From Hygrophila difformis (lineage: Eukaryota; Streptophyta; Magnoliopsida; Lamiales; Acanthaceae), in contig JAOANR010000006.1 of NCBI GenBank assembly GCA_030278955.1, positions 11,245,915 through 11,309,914 of the forward strand: DNA of 64,000 bases, written 5' to 3'. Each line of letters starts with the position of its first letter. Within the stretch, counting starts at the first letter, position 1. Shown one piece after another: positions 51,746-62,680 of the stretch. The notes under the pieces are model-generated. The model saw only the letters and a program-made list of their open reading frames with translations, ran no database searches and was not told the origin of the DNA. The position numbers were made by a program, and so were the translations under genes.

Positions 51746-52337
51746 ATGTCAAGTAGCAAATCGAAGATTGATTATGCTGAAATCAACCGTCTTCTACCAT
51801 ATGCAGGTATGTCAATAACACAAATGTTATTATTCAATATATATAAATTAACTTATTTCAAGTTTAAACGAAAACTTTGCAGGAACATCTTTCCCAAGAG
51901 GTGAAAGTGCTGTTGCTTGCAAAGATCTACTCGAGAGGATCTTATCAGAAATGGATCCAGAAATGCCTATAGAAGAGAGAAAGAAGATCACGGATGTTAT
52001 AGGATTCTTGGAACGTGCAAAGAAAGAATGTGACTTTACAGATGCTGCTACAAATTTTATACAGAAGCTGAAGGAAACAACGGACAACTATAAGGATAAT
52101 ATCAAGAATTGGGTGGAATACTCGGAGGGGAATAATCCCGACATGCTATATATCCCAAAGTATGTTTTCATGTCAACAACGGATGAATTGGACATCGTCT
52201 ACAATTCTCTGAATGTCAGATATCAAGTGTTTTCGGCGGAGAAGATGCATGATTTGGAAGTCGAATGGGCCGATTATATTAGGAATAAATTAATCTACAT
52301 TTCCTTTCGATTTGGGAAATATGTGAAGAAAAGTTGA
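51746..52337 (+). CDS. helical Helitron-borne protein 2, family unknown
   Basis: Two exons (51746-51806, 51883-52337) give an intact 171-aa protein. Exon 1 ends EINRLLPYAG in phase 1. Exon 2 begins TSFPRGESAVACKDLLERIL and has the core DAATNFIQKLKETTDNYKD, IKNWVE, and the tail EVEWADYIRNKLIYISFRFG. It is most similar to helical protein 3, about 1.2 kb downstream in the same orientation, so these two look like a tandem duplication. It is charged and helical, with no recognised domain. The start at MSSSKSK is chosen because proteins 1 and 3 start at the equivalent place; an in-frame Met at 51713 would add 11 residues. Confidence 0.8.
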
Positions 52338-53005
52338 ATTGTAATTGATTAGTTTGATATATATAAATTTCATTTCGATATATCCAATTTTATAAATAAG
52401 TATATATGAAAACTTCAATGTATCAAAATTTGGTTTGTAATTACGTTATTGGTGATATATATTGATAATTGCGAAAAATAACAATTTTGACGACAAAAAT
52501 AATTTAATGATTATATATCATTCATTATTAATTTTCTCTATAATAATATTAATATTATGCAAATAACTATATCAAATTATCAAGCCAATTAATAATGGAA
52601 CTGTACAGGTGAAGATTCATTGAATATAGAAGAAAATTAACGTTCATAATTCAGTTAAATAATAGCAGTATTGGTATTTAAACATGAAGAAATATATTTA
52701 AATTACAAATGAGACTAAGACGAACATACATACTCCTACACTAAAAGGTATAATAATTATAATATGCATTTAAAAGAAATTAATTAATTGAGCAAATGAA
52801 CATACACAAAACGGCGATAATTAATGTACCCTTTAAGTTTTTTCATTTGAATTAATCATTGTGACGTTCCAACTCTCTCAACATTGTTTCTATATAAACT
52901 GATATTTTTTTTATGATGAAGATAAGAAAAGCAAAATCAACATATGAACATAAACCCAAAAAAAAAAAAAAGAAACAGCGTAGCTCTGAGGTGTCTAAAT
53001 CGAGG
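52338..53005. other. spacer between helical protein genes 2 and 3
   Basis: AT-rich. It ends in the promoter of gene 3, with ctatataaa at 52890-52898 as a likely TATA box about 110 bases before the ATG. Confidence 0.55.
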
Positions 53006-53594
53006 ATGGCTCCCATATACTGGACACTTCAAATATCAGCGATCAATCGTCTATTACCATACGCGGGTAGGTTTAATTTCGGATAAATTATTATTGAAAT
53101 ATACTTATAATTATTCTTAACATTTTAAACGATTGTATTTAGGTTTAAACTTTCCTAGAGGTTCAGATGCGGCTGCATGCAGAGACCTATTGGCCAAAAT
53201 TTTATCCGACAATGAACCTGGGCTGAGCAGAGCAGAGAAAAATAAGTTCGTTAGTATTATCCAATTCTTAGAGACTGCAATCAAAGAATGCGAGATCGCA
53301 GATGCTACAACAACTTTCACTAATAACCTCAAGGAAACGATTGATCGCTATAATGAAAACATAAAGAATTGGATTGAGTTTACTGACTCGAAGAACGAAT
53401 GCTTATATGTTCCAAAACATATTTTACTTGACAGCACGGAGGAGTTGAATAGACTTTGCAAAAGAATGACAGCACTCTACGAAGGCTTACCAACAAAGAA
53501 GATGAATGATTTGGAACTTTTATGGGAAAAAGAAATTAGGAAGAAATTGCTTTACATATCTTCTAGATTTGGAAGCAGAGTTAAAAAAACATGA
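53006..53594 (+). CDS. helical Helitron-borne protein 3, family unknown
   Basis: Two exons (53006-53066, 53143-53594) give an intact 170-aa protein. Exon 1 is exactly as long as in gene 2 (61 bp) and ends INRLLPYAG. Exon 2 begins LNFPRGSDAAACRDLLAKIL and has the core DATTTFTNNLKETIDRYNEN, IKNWIE, and the tail EKEIRKKLLYISSRFGSRV. It is helical and charged with a basic C-terminus and no known domain. A TATA-like ctatataaa lies about 110 bases upstream. Function unknown. Confidence 0.82.
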
Positions 53595-54351
53595 TATGTA
53601 TTGATTAGGCATGATGTTGGTCATTCCTACATAAGAAAAGAGATGTTTATGCTTCGTCATGTTTGTTGAAAAATATCATCCCATAATCGATTATAAAAAA
53701 AATGTGTAAACATAGTATTGGTAATTTATTTTTTGGTCCTCTATATTCATAATTAATATAATATCCAGCCAAATTTATAAATAAATATATTACTATTCAT
53801 ACAATGTATAGTAAATATAATATAAATCAAAAGAAAAGTCAAATTGATATAGACTAAAAAAGGTATTATTATAATATAATAGAAAATTAGTAAAAAAACA
53901 TAATCTACACGAAAAATCGTTTGGTTCATCAAAATTAATTCAAAGTTCATCGATGGTTAAAGAATAATTTAGAGAGATTAAACACACATTAAAAAATATA
54001 TACATTTATATTAATTTCAAATATTACACATATTCAATAGAAAAATCGTTACACACCAAAAATTGAGTAATCATACTGGTCTTTGTATTTTTAGTAATGA
54101 ATATTATTAAACATAGTTTAGCACACTAACATATTTGTTATTAGTAACAGGTATTATAAACAGACATACATAAAGATTGGAGTAGAGGTACAAAATATTA
54201 ATATCCAAATCATCGGACATTCATATTTAAATAATAATAACTAAAGGAAGAATAAAATCAAAAATAAATCAAGACAGATTATCTATTAAATGTTAAGACA
54301 ATTGAAGTAGAAAATGAAAGTATTTGTGATTAAGCTACAATGAGTGCTCAT
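53595..54351. other. AT-rich spacer
   Basis: 3' flanks of convergent helical protein gene 3 and F-box D. No gene recognised. Confidence 0.6.
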
Positions 54352-55514
54352 TTAATGCAACCATGGGGGATTACAAAAAATGCGACATTCCTTCGTTGCA
54401 ATGCACATGTGGCATTTCAGGTCATCGAACATATAGTCCATATCCATATCAATCGGCATCGCTGCAGGGATCTCATGGTACGGATTTTTACAAAAATTAA
54501 CGGTAGCAGGTAGAAATAGTGAATTGTCGGTCCAAATGATTTCCAAAATCAGAAGCACTTTATCCCGACTATGAACCAACAGATCCTTGTCTGAAATATA
54601 TGGAACCATTCCATTCAAACCATCATTGATCAGCATCGGATCCTTCGAAGTCAACTGAAGGATAGACTTAAAATATCTCGAAGCATCATGACCACGTTTG
54701 ATTGAACATTCCAAACGTGAAATACACCATTGGCGATTTTTCAGCAAGACGAACTCAATCTGTACATGTTAATATATTATAAATCAATATTAGTCCAAAT
54801 ACAGAATTGTCTATAAAATCATCAGAAAAAACGAAGAATGACACTTACGATCGTTTGGCGCAATGTTAAATCGTAATTGAATGAAATGAAACAACCATTA
54901 TAAAAATCCAGCTTATTCCCTTTCAAGTCATCCAACATTGTATCAACAAACGAATCCATTGAGCATCGAATGAACACCTCTTCCGATTGTGCAGCCTTGA
55001 ATAAAGTTTTGCAGCTGCATTATTAATAAACATTTATGGAAAAAATGAAATACACGTTATACTAATATCATAGAATTTAACATATATTATAAACATAAAA
55101 TCGTTGTTGAAGCTTACCTAAATGCCATATTGAACAAACACTCCAACGACTCCTCGGATACTTTAGCTGCAATCTCATTCAGTATCTCTAACGGCATGTC
55201 CATTAATGTCGTGACGCCACATACCGTACTCTCACCAATAAGGTTATCCTAAAACATGAAATACAGAAGCAAACATAACAAAAGGTAAAATATATGTAAT
55301 AGAGATCAAAAGGAAAACATCGAATAAAAGAACACTATCTAAATAAATCAAACGGAGATATATTAAAAGAAACATAGGACATATCCAAACTAACCGCATT
55401 GAATCGACCAAGTGCATATATACTAAATTCTGATGCAGAACTACCCGAATCAGACAGTGATTCCACTTCATCAGACATAACACGAAGGCTGTTCGAATAA
55501 TTAGCTGAATCCAT
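54352..55514 (-). CDS. F-box protein D (At2g35280/At1g67623-like)
   Basis: Four exons (55514-55395, 55248-55118, 55014-54849, 54759-54352) give an intact 274-aa protein with exon lengths identical to F-box B. The acidic leader ends SDSGSSASEFSIYALGRFNA, the F-box reads MDMPLEILNEIAAKVSEESL, and the tail is CHMCIATKECRIFCNPPWLH, the last part identical to F-box B. Protein-level differences from B are spread along the length, but no stop or frameshift has appeared. That suggests the copy has been kept under selection or is recent. Substrate unknown. Confidence 0.86.
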
Positions 55515-57340
55515 CTACAATATTAATCCAAACTCTACCAATCAAAATCTAAATACAATAAAATCTTAAGTGGTAAATATTTTTTTATTAATGGACATGT
55601 AAAAACGGAAACAAAAAGACAATCAATTAGAATGCAAAGAGTGTAAAACAGTCTATCGATTGAATTAACAGAAACCAAAAAAATGATAGATAGCTTCAAA
55701 TCAAATAATTAAAAAAAGTAATATTTCAAAATATCTAAACCGAAATGAAAACAGATCAGGGCAACAAAACTTTATAATGAGCAAAAGGGCAAAAAAAAAA
55801 AAAAAAAGATTAAACATTACTAAAAATAACATACCTTGAAAGCCCAAGGGAAATTCCTTCACATTAAACGACTGGGTAACAAAACCTTCAAATTACAAAG
55901 AGAATCATCAGAGAAAAAAACAAATAACAGAGCACAAATGAGAAGTGGAAGAACTCAGATAGCAGACAAAACCTCAGAAAGAGAAAACCTAACGATGAAC
56001 AGGATTAGAATAATGTGTAAATGGTGTAGGTGGAGGTAGATATTAGTCAATTCAATATTGGACCGCTATTTCCACTTCAAGAAGCAAGCGTCTGAATAAG
56101 ATTAATAATAATATCAGTTGATGGGATTTAATGGGAAAAACACCTCATACATCAATTAATAAATTAAAAAGATTATTTCATTTTAAAAATAGATATTACA
56201 GAATCAACACACAAAAGAAAAAAATCAATTTGCATTGAAAGAGATATATAGTACAACAGATAAAAGAATAAAATGACGATGAAGAGACTGAAACCAAAAT
56301 GTCACAACAATTGTATGAATATAACTTTATTATATAAAAATTAAATAATACAGAGTGAATTAATGATATGCTCAAGTAAAATTACATTTTTCATAGGAAA
56401 ATTATGGTTTTCATTAATTATTAAGGTGATATTAATATTGATATTTTTTGATAAAAGATTAAATCACCACATTCATTTTTGCATGTTTGGACCTGTATAT
56501 TTATAAATACAAATAAGAATTTTACCATACTAATTTTAAAATAAAGTTTATAATTCTATTTGAACAATTCTCGGTTAAATGAAATTAATCCAAACAAAAA
56601 ATAAAATCTTTATCTACGCATTAAAATAAAAGAATCAAAACTAATTTTAAAATTTGCACAATCAGTCCAAATTTTTTAGTATATCCGAAAAAATCATTGA
56701 AATATTGGTAAAGAGACGGAAGTGCAACAATCAGAAGTGTAATAAATGATTTGAAGTTGGAAGTGGGATAAAATCCGATAATCATCAGTTGAGAGGATAG
56801 CAAAATGACAATTTGCAGATTAATAAATTATTATTACTTTCAAAAAATAAAGAATACAATTGTTTAATTAGAAAAAAAAATTATATGAACTATAAATAAA
56901 CAATAAAGATTATAATTAGAGGTTATCCAATAAAGATTAAAAATTATAATTAATTCTATATCTTTAGACATTTATATCGTCTCTACAAATCAGATAACAT
57001 CTATATCTTTTATGAATGTTTTGAATTTTAGATTTATTTTGCAGAATAATAGTATTTGATTTATTTTTATTATATTGGAGAATGTATAATCATTCTAATT
57101 AATTAAGCTTGACATACAAACAAACTGCATGAGTGTAACAAACAAAAGTATAATATAAAATTTCAGAGGCAATTTTCATTTTTTTTTTCCAAATTGAAGA
57201 CGAAGAGTTGGAAAATGGGATACAAACATATAACTTGAAAACGGAAATGTTATAGATGACGTTCAAATAAGAAATTAGAACATGAGAACAAAATTATAAT
57301 ATTCGATGCAGTGCAATCATCATCGTATTGAATGTCCTCT
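55515..57340. other. AT-rich spacer
   Basis: Leader and promoter of F-box D, then unassigned AT-rich DNA. Short open frames have no family features. Confidence 0.55.
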
Positions 57341-57859
57341 TCAGCGGACGGGTGCAGCAGTCATTTGATCCACCGACAATGGACGAAGAAAACTCAAATC
57401 CTCATTTCGAACTGTTACTCGAAAGATGAACCTTTTATTCAGCAACACTTGTGATATATGCGAAGGAAAAGCCTCTCCCTAAATAACGTACAAAAAGTAA
57501 AAGAAATAAATTACTACAATGAAACGAACAAATATAAGTATAAATGGTTTAAAAAAATATAACTTTATTAATATTACCTCAGTTAATCCATTGAATAAAG
57601 AGAGGGCATTCATTCCAAAAATAATTTCCGCCACTTGATTTCTAATGAGAAAATAGCATGTAGTTGTATAATCCGAGACAATTATTCTCAATCTATACCG
57701 CAGCAAAGGGCACTCCACGCTCTTCCCACAAATAACGCAATAAAATGGACACCCGAGAAATTTCTTCACCTCACGCGAACACAAATTACATGTATAAATA
57801 TACCAACCGGCAGAGCGATCTATAGCGACAACAGTTGCACTGACATTGTAGGATCCAAC
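57341..57859 (-). pseudogene. truncated RPA1-like pseudogene
   Basis: The exon at 57859-57578 (94 codons, phase 0 at both ends) matches exon 7 of the intact RPA1-like gene. It includes the zinc residues CNLC and CVIC and the SDYTTTCYFLIRNQ segment, parallel to the intact ADHTSSCSLLIWDNQ. The last exon (57479-57341) starts EAFPSHISQVLLNKRFIF, like the intact EVDFPSYIFENLMNKRFIF. It then shifts frame near 57420, so that the expected tail is in another frame. The N-terminal OB-folds are absent. It is a dead partial copy. Confidence 0.75.
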
Positions 57860-59206
57860 CTACAAAATAGTAAAGAAACATTACGAAATTTATAAAATTA
57901 AAAAAAAATGAAAAAAAAATCAACAAAGCAACCAAGAAATTATAAAGTTACTTGTGACAAAGAATATATATCTTCAAGAGAGAGTTCCATTGCCCTGGAT
58001 ATTTGCCCTGGATATTAATCTAAAAATTCAATCGATTCATGAAATGTCTACGGATATTATAATGAATATATATAAGACCATGGAATGTGGTACATTTATT
58101 CGAAATTATGTATTTAGTATATTTTATATTACCTATGACATGTAAACGCAATAAAACCGAGCACACGAAAAGGTTGTATAATTAAGAGGACGTTTCATTT
58201 TTTTACTGTAATGATTAAAATTACGAATAACTATGAACAAATGAGTAAATGTATAATTAAATACTAATACATAGTGAAATAATGATACACTTATGTAAAA
58301 TTACACTTTCCAACAGAATTATTTCCTAGAATATGTACAGATTATAACAATTGTACGTTGAGATTACCTAGCTACATTGATGATAAAACATTAAAACGTC
58401 AAATTGGTTTTTGCATTTTCGGTCCTATAATTAAATTACCAATGAGATTCAGACGAACATACATTGCAATTATTCCATGCCATCTATATAATTAATGTAC
58501 CATCGAGAATAAATTTCAATTAATAGTTGCACTGACATTGTAGGATCCAACCTACAAAATAGTAAAGAAAAATTACGAAATTTATAAAATTTAAAAAAAA
58601 TGAAAAAAAAAACAACAAAGCAACCAAGAAATTATAAAGTTACTTGTGACAAATAATATATATCTTCAAGAGAGAGTTCCATTGCCCTGGATATTAATCT
58701 AAAAATTCTATCGATTCATGAAATGTCTACGGATATTATAATGAATATATATAAGACCATGGAATGTGGTACATTTATTCGAAATTATGTATTTAGTATA
58801 TTTTATATTACATATGACATGTAAACGCAATAAAACCGATCACACGAAAAGGTTGTATAATTAAGAGGACGTTTCATTTTTTTACTGTAATGATTAAAAT
58901 TACGAATAACTATGAACAAATGAGTAAATGTATAATTAAATACTAATACATAGTGAAATAATGATACACTTATGTAAAATTACACTTTCCAACAGAATTA
59001 TTTCCTAGAATATGTACAGATTATAACAATTGTACGTTGAGATTACCTAGATACATTGATGATAAAACATTAAAACGTCAAATTGGTTTTTGCATTTTCG
59101 GTCCTATAATTAAATTACCAATGAGATTCAGACGAACATACATTGCAATTATTCCATGCCATCTATATAATTAATGTACCATCGAGAATAAATTTCAATT
59201 AATATT
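57833..59206. repeat. tandem duplication of about 690 bp
   Basis: Copy 1 at 57833-58525 and copy 2 at 58526-59206 are nearly identical, both beginning gttgcactgacattgtagg and ending ataaatttcaattaata. Copy 1 has a 12-13 bp internal repeat of tgccctggatat that copy 2 lacks. The unit starts inside the RPA1 pseudogene exon, so the duplication arose after that pseudogene was in place. It contains a catctatataattaatgtac segment that resembles the TATA region of the helical protein genes. Confidence 0.85.
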
Positions 59207-59920
59207 GTAAGGGAAATTAATCCAAACTAAAAGAAAATTCTTTATCTATGTATTAAAATTAAAGATTAAAAACTAATATTGAAATTTGCACCATTAGTCT
59301 TCATTATTGAGTAATTCCGAAAATAAGAATGAAGGTATGATAAAGATACATATGTTGGAAGGTCGCAATTATTACTACTATGGAGGTACTGAAATCAACA
59401 CATAAAGGATATTGAACTGTATTTATTAGAAATCTCATCATTCATGTGATGCATAAAGGTAAAAGATTGAATTAAGTTATTTATCGGAAAAATATAAATG
59501 AATCCATATAATGATGAAATATTTACTAAATTTTTTTATTTACAACAATCAAATCTTTGTTGAATTGTTATTGATAGACAAAAGACTAAAGTGAAAAAAA
59601 ATAAATCAAGTATATGTTACATTGTAAAAAATAATATTCTGTAAAAGGAATAAGTAATTTAAGCATATGGATTCAAATGGAGTCATTGATACAAACACAC
59701 TATACTTTCAATATACAAAGTTAAATTTTAAAATATACTATATCATTAAAGACTAAACCGAAAGAAATAAAAAACGATACAGAATAATAATAAATAAATT
59801 TATAATTATAGATTTCATAAGAATCGTATAAATCTAGTCCATAATATGGGTAGAATAAATTTACAAAAGGGGAAATATCAGTACTTCTCATTTCAACGAA
59901 TTCAATCATGAAATCAAAAA
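59207..59920. other. AT-rich spacer
   Basis: 3' flank of helical protein gene 4. No gene recognised. Confidence 0.6.
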
Positions 59921-60744
59921 TTACATAGATTCATCATATATTATGGGATTATATTTGGCCAACATCTTTCGAAGGCGAGGACGAATCTTAACAAACCAAA
60001 CATCCTCTAATCTAGCGACATAAGGAACTGAATCATTGAAAAAAATTTCAGAGATATTCCGGAAAAAAGACTCCATAAAGATGATAGTGTTTTCCACGGT
60101 ATTTGAAGGAATAGCGAAAAATTTGTTTTCAGCATTTCTGGTCTCTTTCCAACGATTAACAGATGCCTTGATACGTTGTAGAGTATCCTTAATCTCATCA
60201 AGGAAATCGGATGATGCATAGACAATCTCCATCTCACGATCAGCAATATCAAAAAACTCCAACGTCAATCTAAATGTCTCCAGGTCTTCTTCATCCCAAG
60301 GGACCATTCTCTTATCACGTATATAGGTTATGAACAACTTTGCACGCTTGCTATAACCTCTCTTTGGGAAGAATATTGATGCGCATGCATTCAAGCCTCT
60401 CATCCATTCAACATTATCAAAATCCATTACTGCATTTAGAAACAAAGGAAAAAAAGTTATATATGTACAAACATATGAACAGCATATAAGAAACTATATA
60501 AAAATGAAATAAACAAAATACAATGAATGAATTGTAATAAGAATACGTTAGATGTATTTGTTAAATACACAGACGCAGTAGAAAAAATATACATGCAATG
60601 TATAATACAAACACATAAGAAAGAGATGATTTTAAATACATGGATTAAAAAAACAAAAAAAAAATCAGCCGCAAGCCATGGAGAAATAATGATACTAAAG
60701 AGAAATGATAAACCTATGGCAAAAGGGAGGAGAGTGTAAATCAT
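59921..60744 (-). CDS. helical Helitron-borne protein 4 (divergent), family unknown
   Basis: Two exons (60744-60714, 60429-59921) would give 179 aa. The short first exon (MIYTLLPFAI) ends in phase 1, as in the other members (NRLLPYAG). Exon 2 reads FFPKRGYSKRAKLFITYIRD, then a DIADREMEIVYASSDFLDEI-like core in place of DAATNF, then VNRWKE in place of IKNWVE, and a basic tail IRPRLRKMLAKYNP. The layout is clearly parallel but the sequence is diverged. If exon 1 is wrong, translation could start at 60427 (MDFDNVEW) to give 169 aa. A CTATATATATG box lies about 30 bases upstream of the first ATG. It is the gene nearest the Helitron 5' end. Confidence 0.7.
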
Positions 60745-60768
60745 GCAAGTGGATGGACAAATGAGGGC

Positions 60769-60779
60769 ATATATATAGG
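60769..60779 (-). promoter_or_regulatory. TATA-like box of helical protein gene 4
   Basis: Minus-strand CTATATATATG, about 25-35 bases upstream of the ATG at 60744, implying a very short leader. Confidence 0.4.
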
Positions 60780-60979
60780 GGATAAATACATTAATAATAC
60801 AATGAACGCAATAAATACATTGAAAATATACAAATGGCCTTTAAGTATGATTTTTTCCGAATTTTAATATTTCAATAATGGCATTATCGTAAATAAAATA
60901 GTGTGTGAAAGAGGGTGTTTTAATTGTTGAATTGTGAGAGGGAGGATGAGTGGAGGGAAACTATGTGTGTATTAGGCTA

Positions 60980-61002
60980 TTTTACTTTATTATATTACAT
61001 GA
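60980..61002 (-). other. Helitron 5' terminus
   Basis: Minus strand starts TCATGTAATATAATAAAG, preceded by A. The position is fixed by the resumption of SINE sequence at 61003, not by the terminal sequence alone. Confidence 0.82.
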
Positions 61003-61072
61003 TTTATGTGGCTTAAGCTCCTACACATATTTGCCGATACATGATTATCAATGTTTACCGAAAGAAAATGTA
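61003..61072 (+). mobile_element. right half of the SINE split by the Helitron
   Basis: Reads tttatgtggcttaagctcc, then gccgatacatgattatcaat and gtttac, matching the 3' half of the SINE at 23528-23704. It has no A- or B-box of its own; those are at 23739-23817. Confidence 0.85.
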
Positions 61073-61190
61073 AATTTATATAGTATAAGCTCCCACCACC
61101 CATTATATACCCAAAAAAAAAAAAAACTTAAACAAACACTCTCTAAAAATGGCGTTTGAAACCTTTCAAAATGCTAATGATAAATTATTA

Positions 61191-61969
61191 CTCCCTCCGT
61201 CTAGGGGTGAAAGCGGTACGGTAAATATCCGACCGATCCGATGCCGTATCCAATTATATTCGAATCCGAATCCGTTTTTGACTATCCGGCCGGATATTTC
61301 AATATCCGTATCCGAATCCGTATTTTAATATCCGCATTCGTATTCGTATTCGAAAATATCTGACCGTATCCGATAATATTCGACCGTATCCGAAAATTGA
61401 TAGGATATTATCCGGATTTAAATATGGATATCCGGATATATTAATATATTATTATTTAATAATTAAAAATTATTAATAATTATAAAAAAATATCAAATTT
61501 TCAAAAAAGATTATAAAAAATTATCCGATAATCTGTATCCGATTGAATCCGTATCCGTCATATATTTGTCCTGTATCCGTACCGTATCCGTAATCCGAAA
61601 TATCCGAAACCGTATTCATATCCGGCCCATCCGTATTCGATACCGAATTCGACGAAACAAATATGGATAATATCCGACACTATCCGACCGTATCCGTACC
61701 GTTTTCATCCCTACCTCCGTCCCACTTAACCTGTCTTATTTCATTTCTGCACACTATCCAATGCACATTTTCAATCGTTAATATCTCAAAATATATACAA
61801 CAAAAAATTAAATAAAATATATATTCTAAAAGTACATGATTTTACGATTCTAACAAGACCCAAATCGACTATTTGTTTCAAATATATACTTGCAATAACG
61901 TTGAGTCAACGTTAAACAATGAACAGTGCCAAAAAGTCAAACAAGACAAGTATACTGGGACGGAGGGAG
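61191..61969. mobile_element. Stowaway-like MITE split by a hAT-type MITE
   Basis: Outer ends are ctccctccgt (61191) and gggacggagggag (to 61969), with TA on both sides. Without the 512-bp insert and one 8-bp repeat, the element is about 259 bp, like the copy at 13134-13392, and it reads ctccctccgtcccacttaac. Confidence 0.88.
61202..61713. mobile_element. hAT-type MITE nested in the Stowaway element
   Basis: 512 bp with terminal inverted repeats taggggtgaaagcggtacgg and ccgtaccgttttcatcccta and a perfect 8-bp target duplication cctccgtc (61194-61201, 61714-61721). The interior carries many tatccg/cggata motifs and has no coding sequence. Confidence 0.92.
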
Positions 61970-62542
61970 TATATGATAGATTAACGAATTACTTGTATTT
62001 CCAAAACCCAAACAAACAGTCAGTGAGTAAGTATTATTAATGCATGCATGTTTCGCGTGAAACGTGTAAGTAAGCAGCGGTGAGAGACAGAGAGTATTTA
62101 TTTTGGAAATTCAGTGGAGGTCGCAGCCAGCAGCCTCGCAGGTTGGAGAATTCGCGTGGCCTTTTTCCTTTGTCGGTATCTTCCCCATCACGTAGTAGTA
62201 CCTACTAACTACTGACTCTACCATTTTTAATTATTATTATACTACTATTTAATTGATTAATTAATTAATACCCCATCACGTAACCACTGACTCTACTCTT
62301 TGGAATTAGTTCGAATTTAGACAAATCAAAACAAAAGATCTGATCATGCTCACACCTAATTAATTCAGATTGAATATGACGGACAGACGGAGTAGTTTTT
62401 CTTTAATAGATGAAAAATGAGTAGTTTTTAGAAAACTCTTCTGAAAACACTCAATCATTTAACATAAGTGTAGGAAAATCATTTTTCAAAATAAAATATA
62501 CAAAAAAAAAGTAATACTTCTATAATAGTTTTCGGTACAAGG
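61970..62542. other. spacer
   Basis: No gene or repeat recognised. It is less AT-rich than the Helitron around 62060-62200. Confidence 0.5.
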
Positions 62543-62680
62543 ATGAGGACTTAGCCCAAGTGGTTAAGTCCCGCGACTTCCAACAGAATGTTGGAGGTTC
62601 GATTCCCACTGGCCCCCTATCCTTCATTTTATTCTCATTTGTAATTTGTGTGGCATAGGCTCCCACCACCCATTTCCTAA
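62543..62680 (+). mobile_element. tRNA-derived SINE
   Basis: A-box-like cttagcccaagtggttaag and B-box aggttcgattccc, then tttgtaatttgtgtggc as in the other copies. The A and B boxes look like a tRNA, but the tail and relatives show it is a SINE. Confidence 0.75.

Larger units (their letters stand above)
23818..61002 (-). mobile_element. giant Helitron carrying gene families
   Basis: A 37,185-bp rolling-circle transposon on the minus strand. Its 5' end is TC (61002-61001), preceded by A. Its 3' end is a 7-bp-stem GC-rich hairpin, then 8 bases, then CTAG, followed by T. Deleting it joins tatcccttttattataa to tttatgtggcttaagctcc and restores the local SINE consensus (taatttgtgtgg type) at an A|T dinucleotide, the known Helitron target. 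Cargo from 5' to 3': helical protein 4, RPA1 pseudogene, F-box D, helical proteins 3 and 2, RPA1 tail remnant, nested LTR element, F-box C, helical protein 1, F-box B, F-box A, intact RPA1-like gene and intact Rep-helicase. Without the nested LTR element and one 5-bp target copy it is about 29.4 kb, far above the usual 5-15 kb of autonomous plant Helitrons. Confidence 0.9.

Noticed and set aside
60772..60783. Minus-strand TCCCCTATATATAT preceded by A, another possible Helitron 5' end
   Set aside because: It is better explained as the TATA region of helical protein gene 4, and the split SINE places the edge at 61002.
61202..61713. Many tatccg repeats resembling a repeat array
   Set aside because: They are irregular and in both orientations, and they lie wholly within a hAT-type MITE with clear termini. 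Not CRISPR or a satellite.
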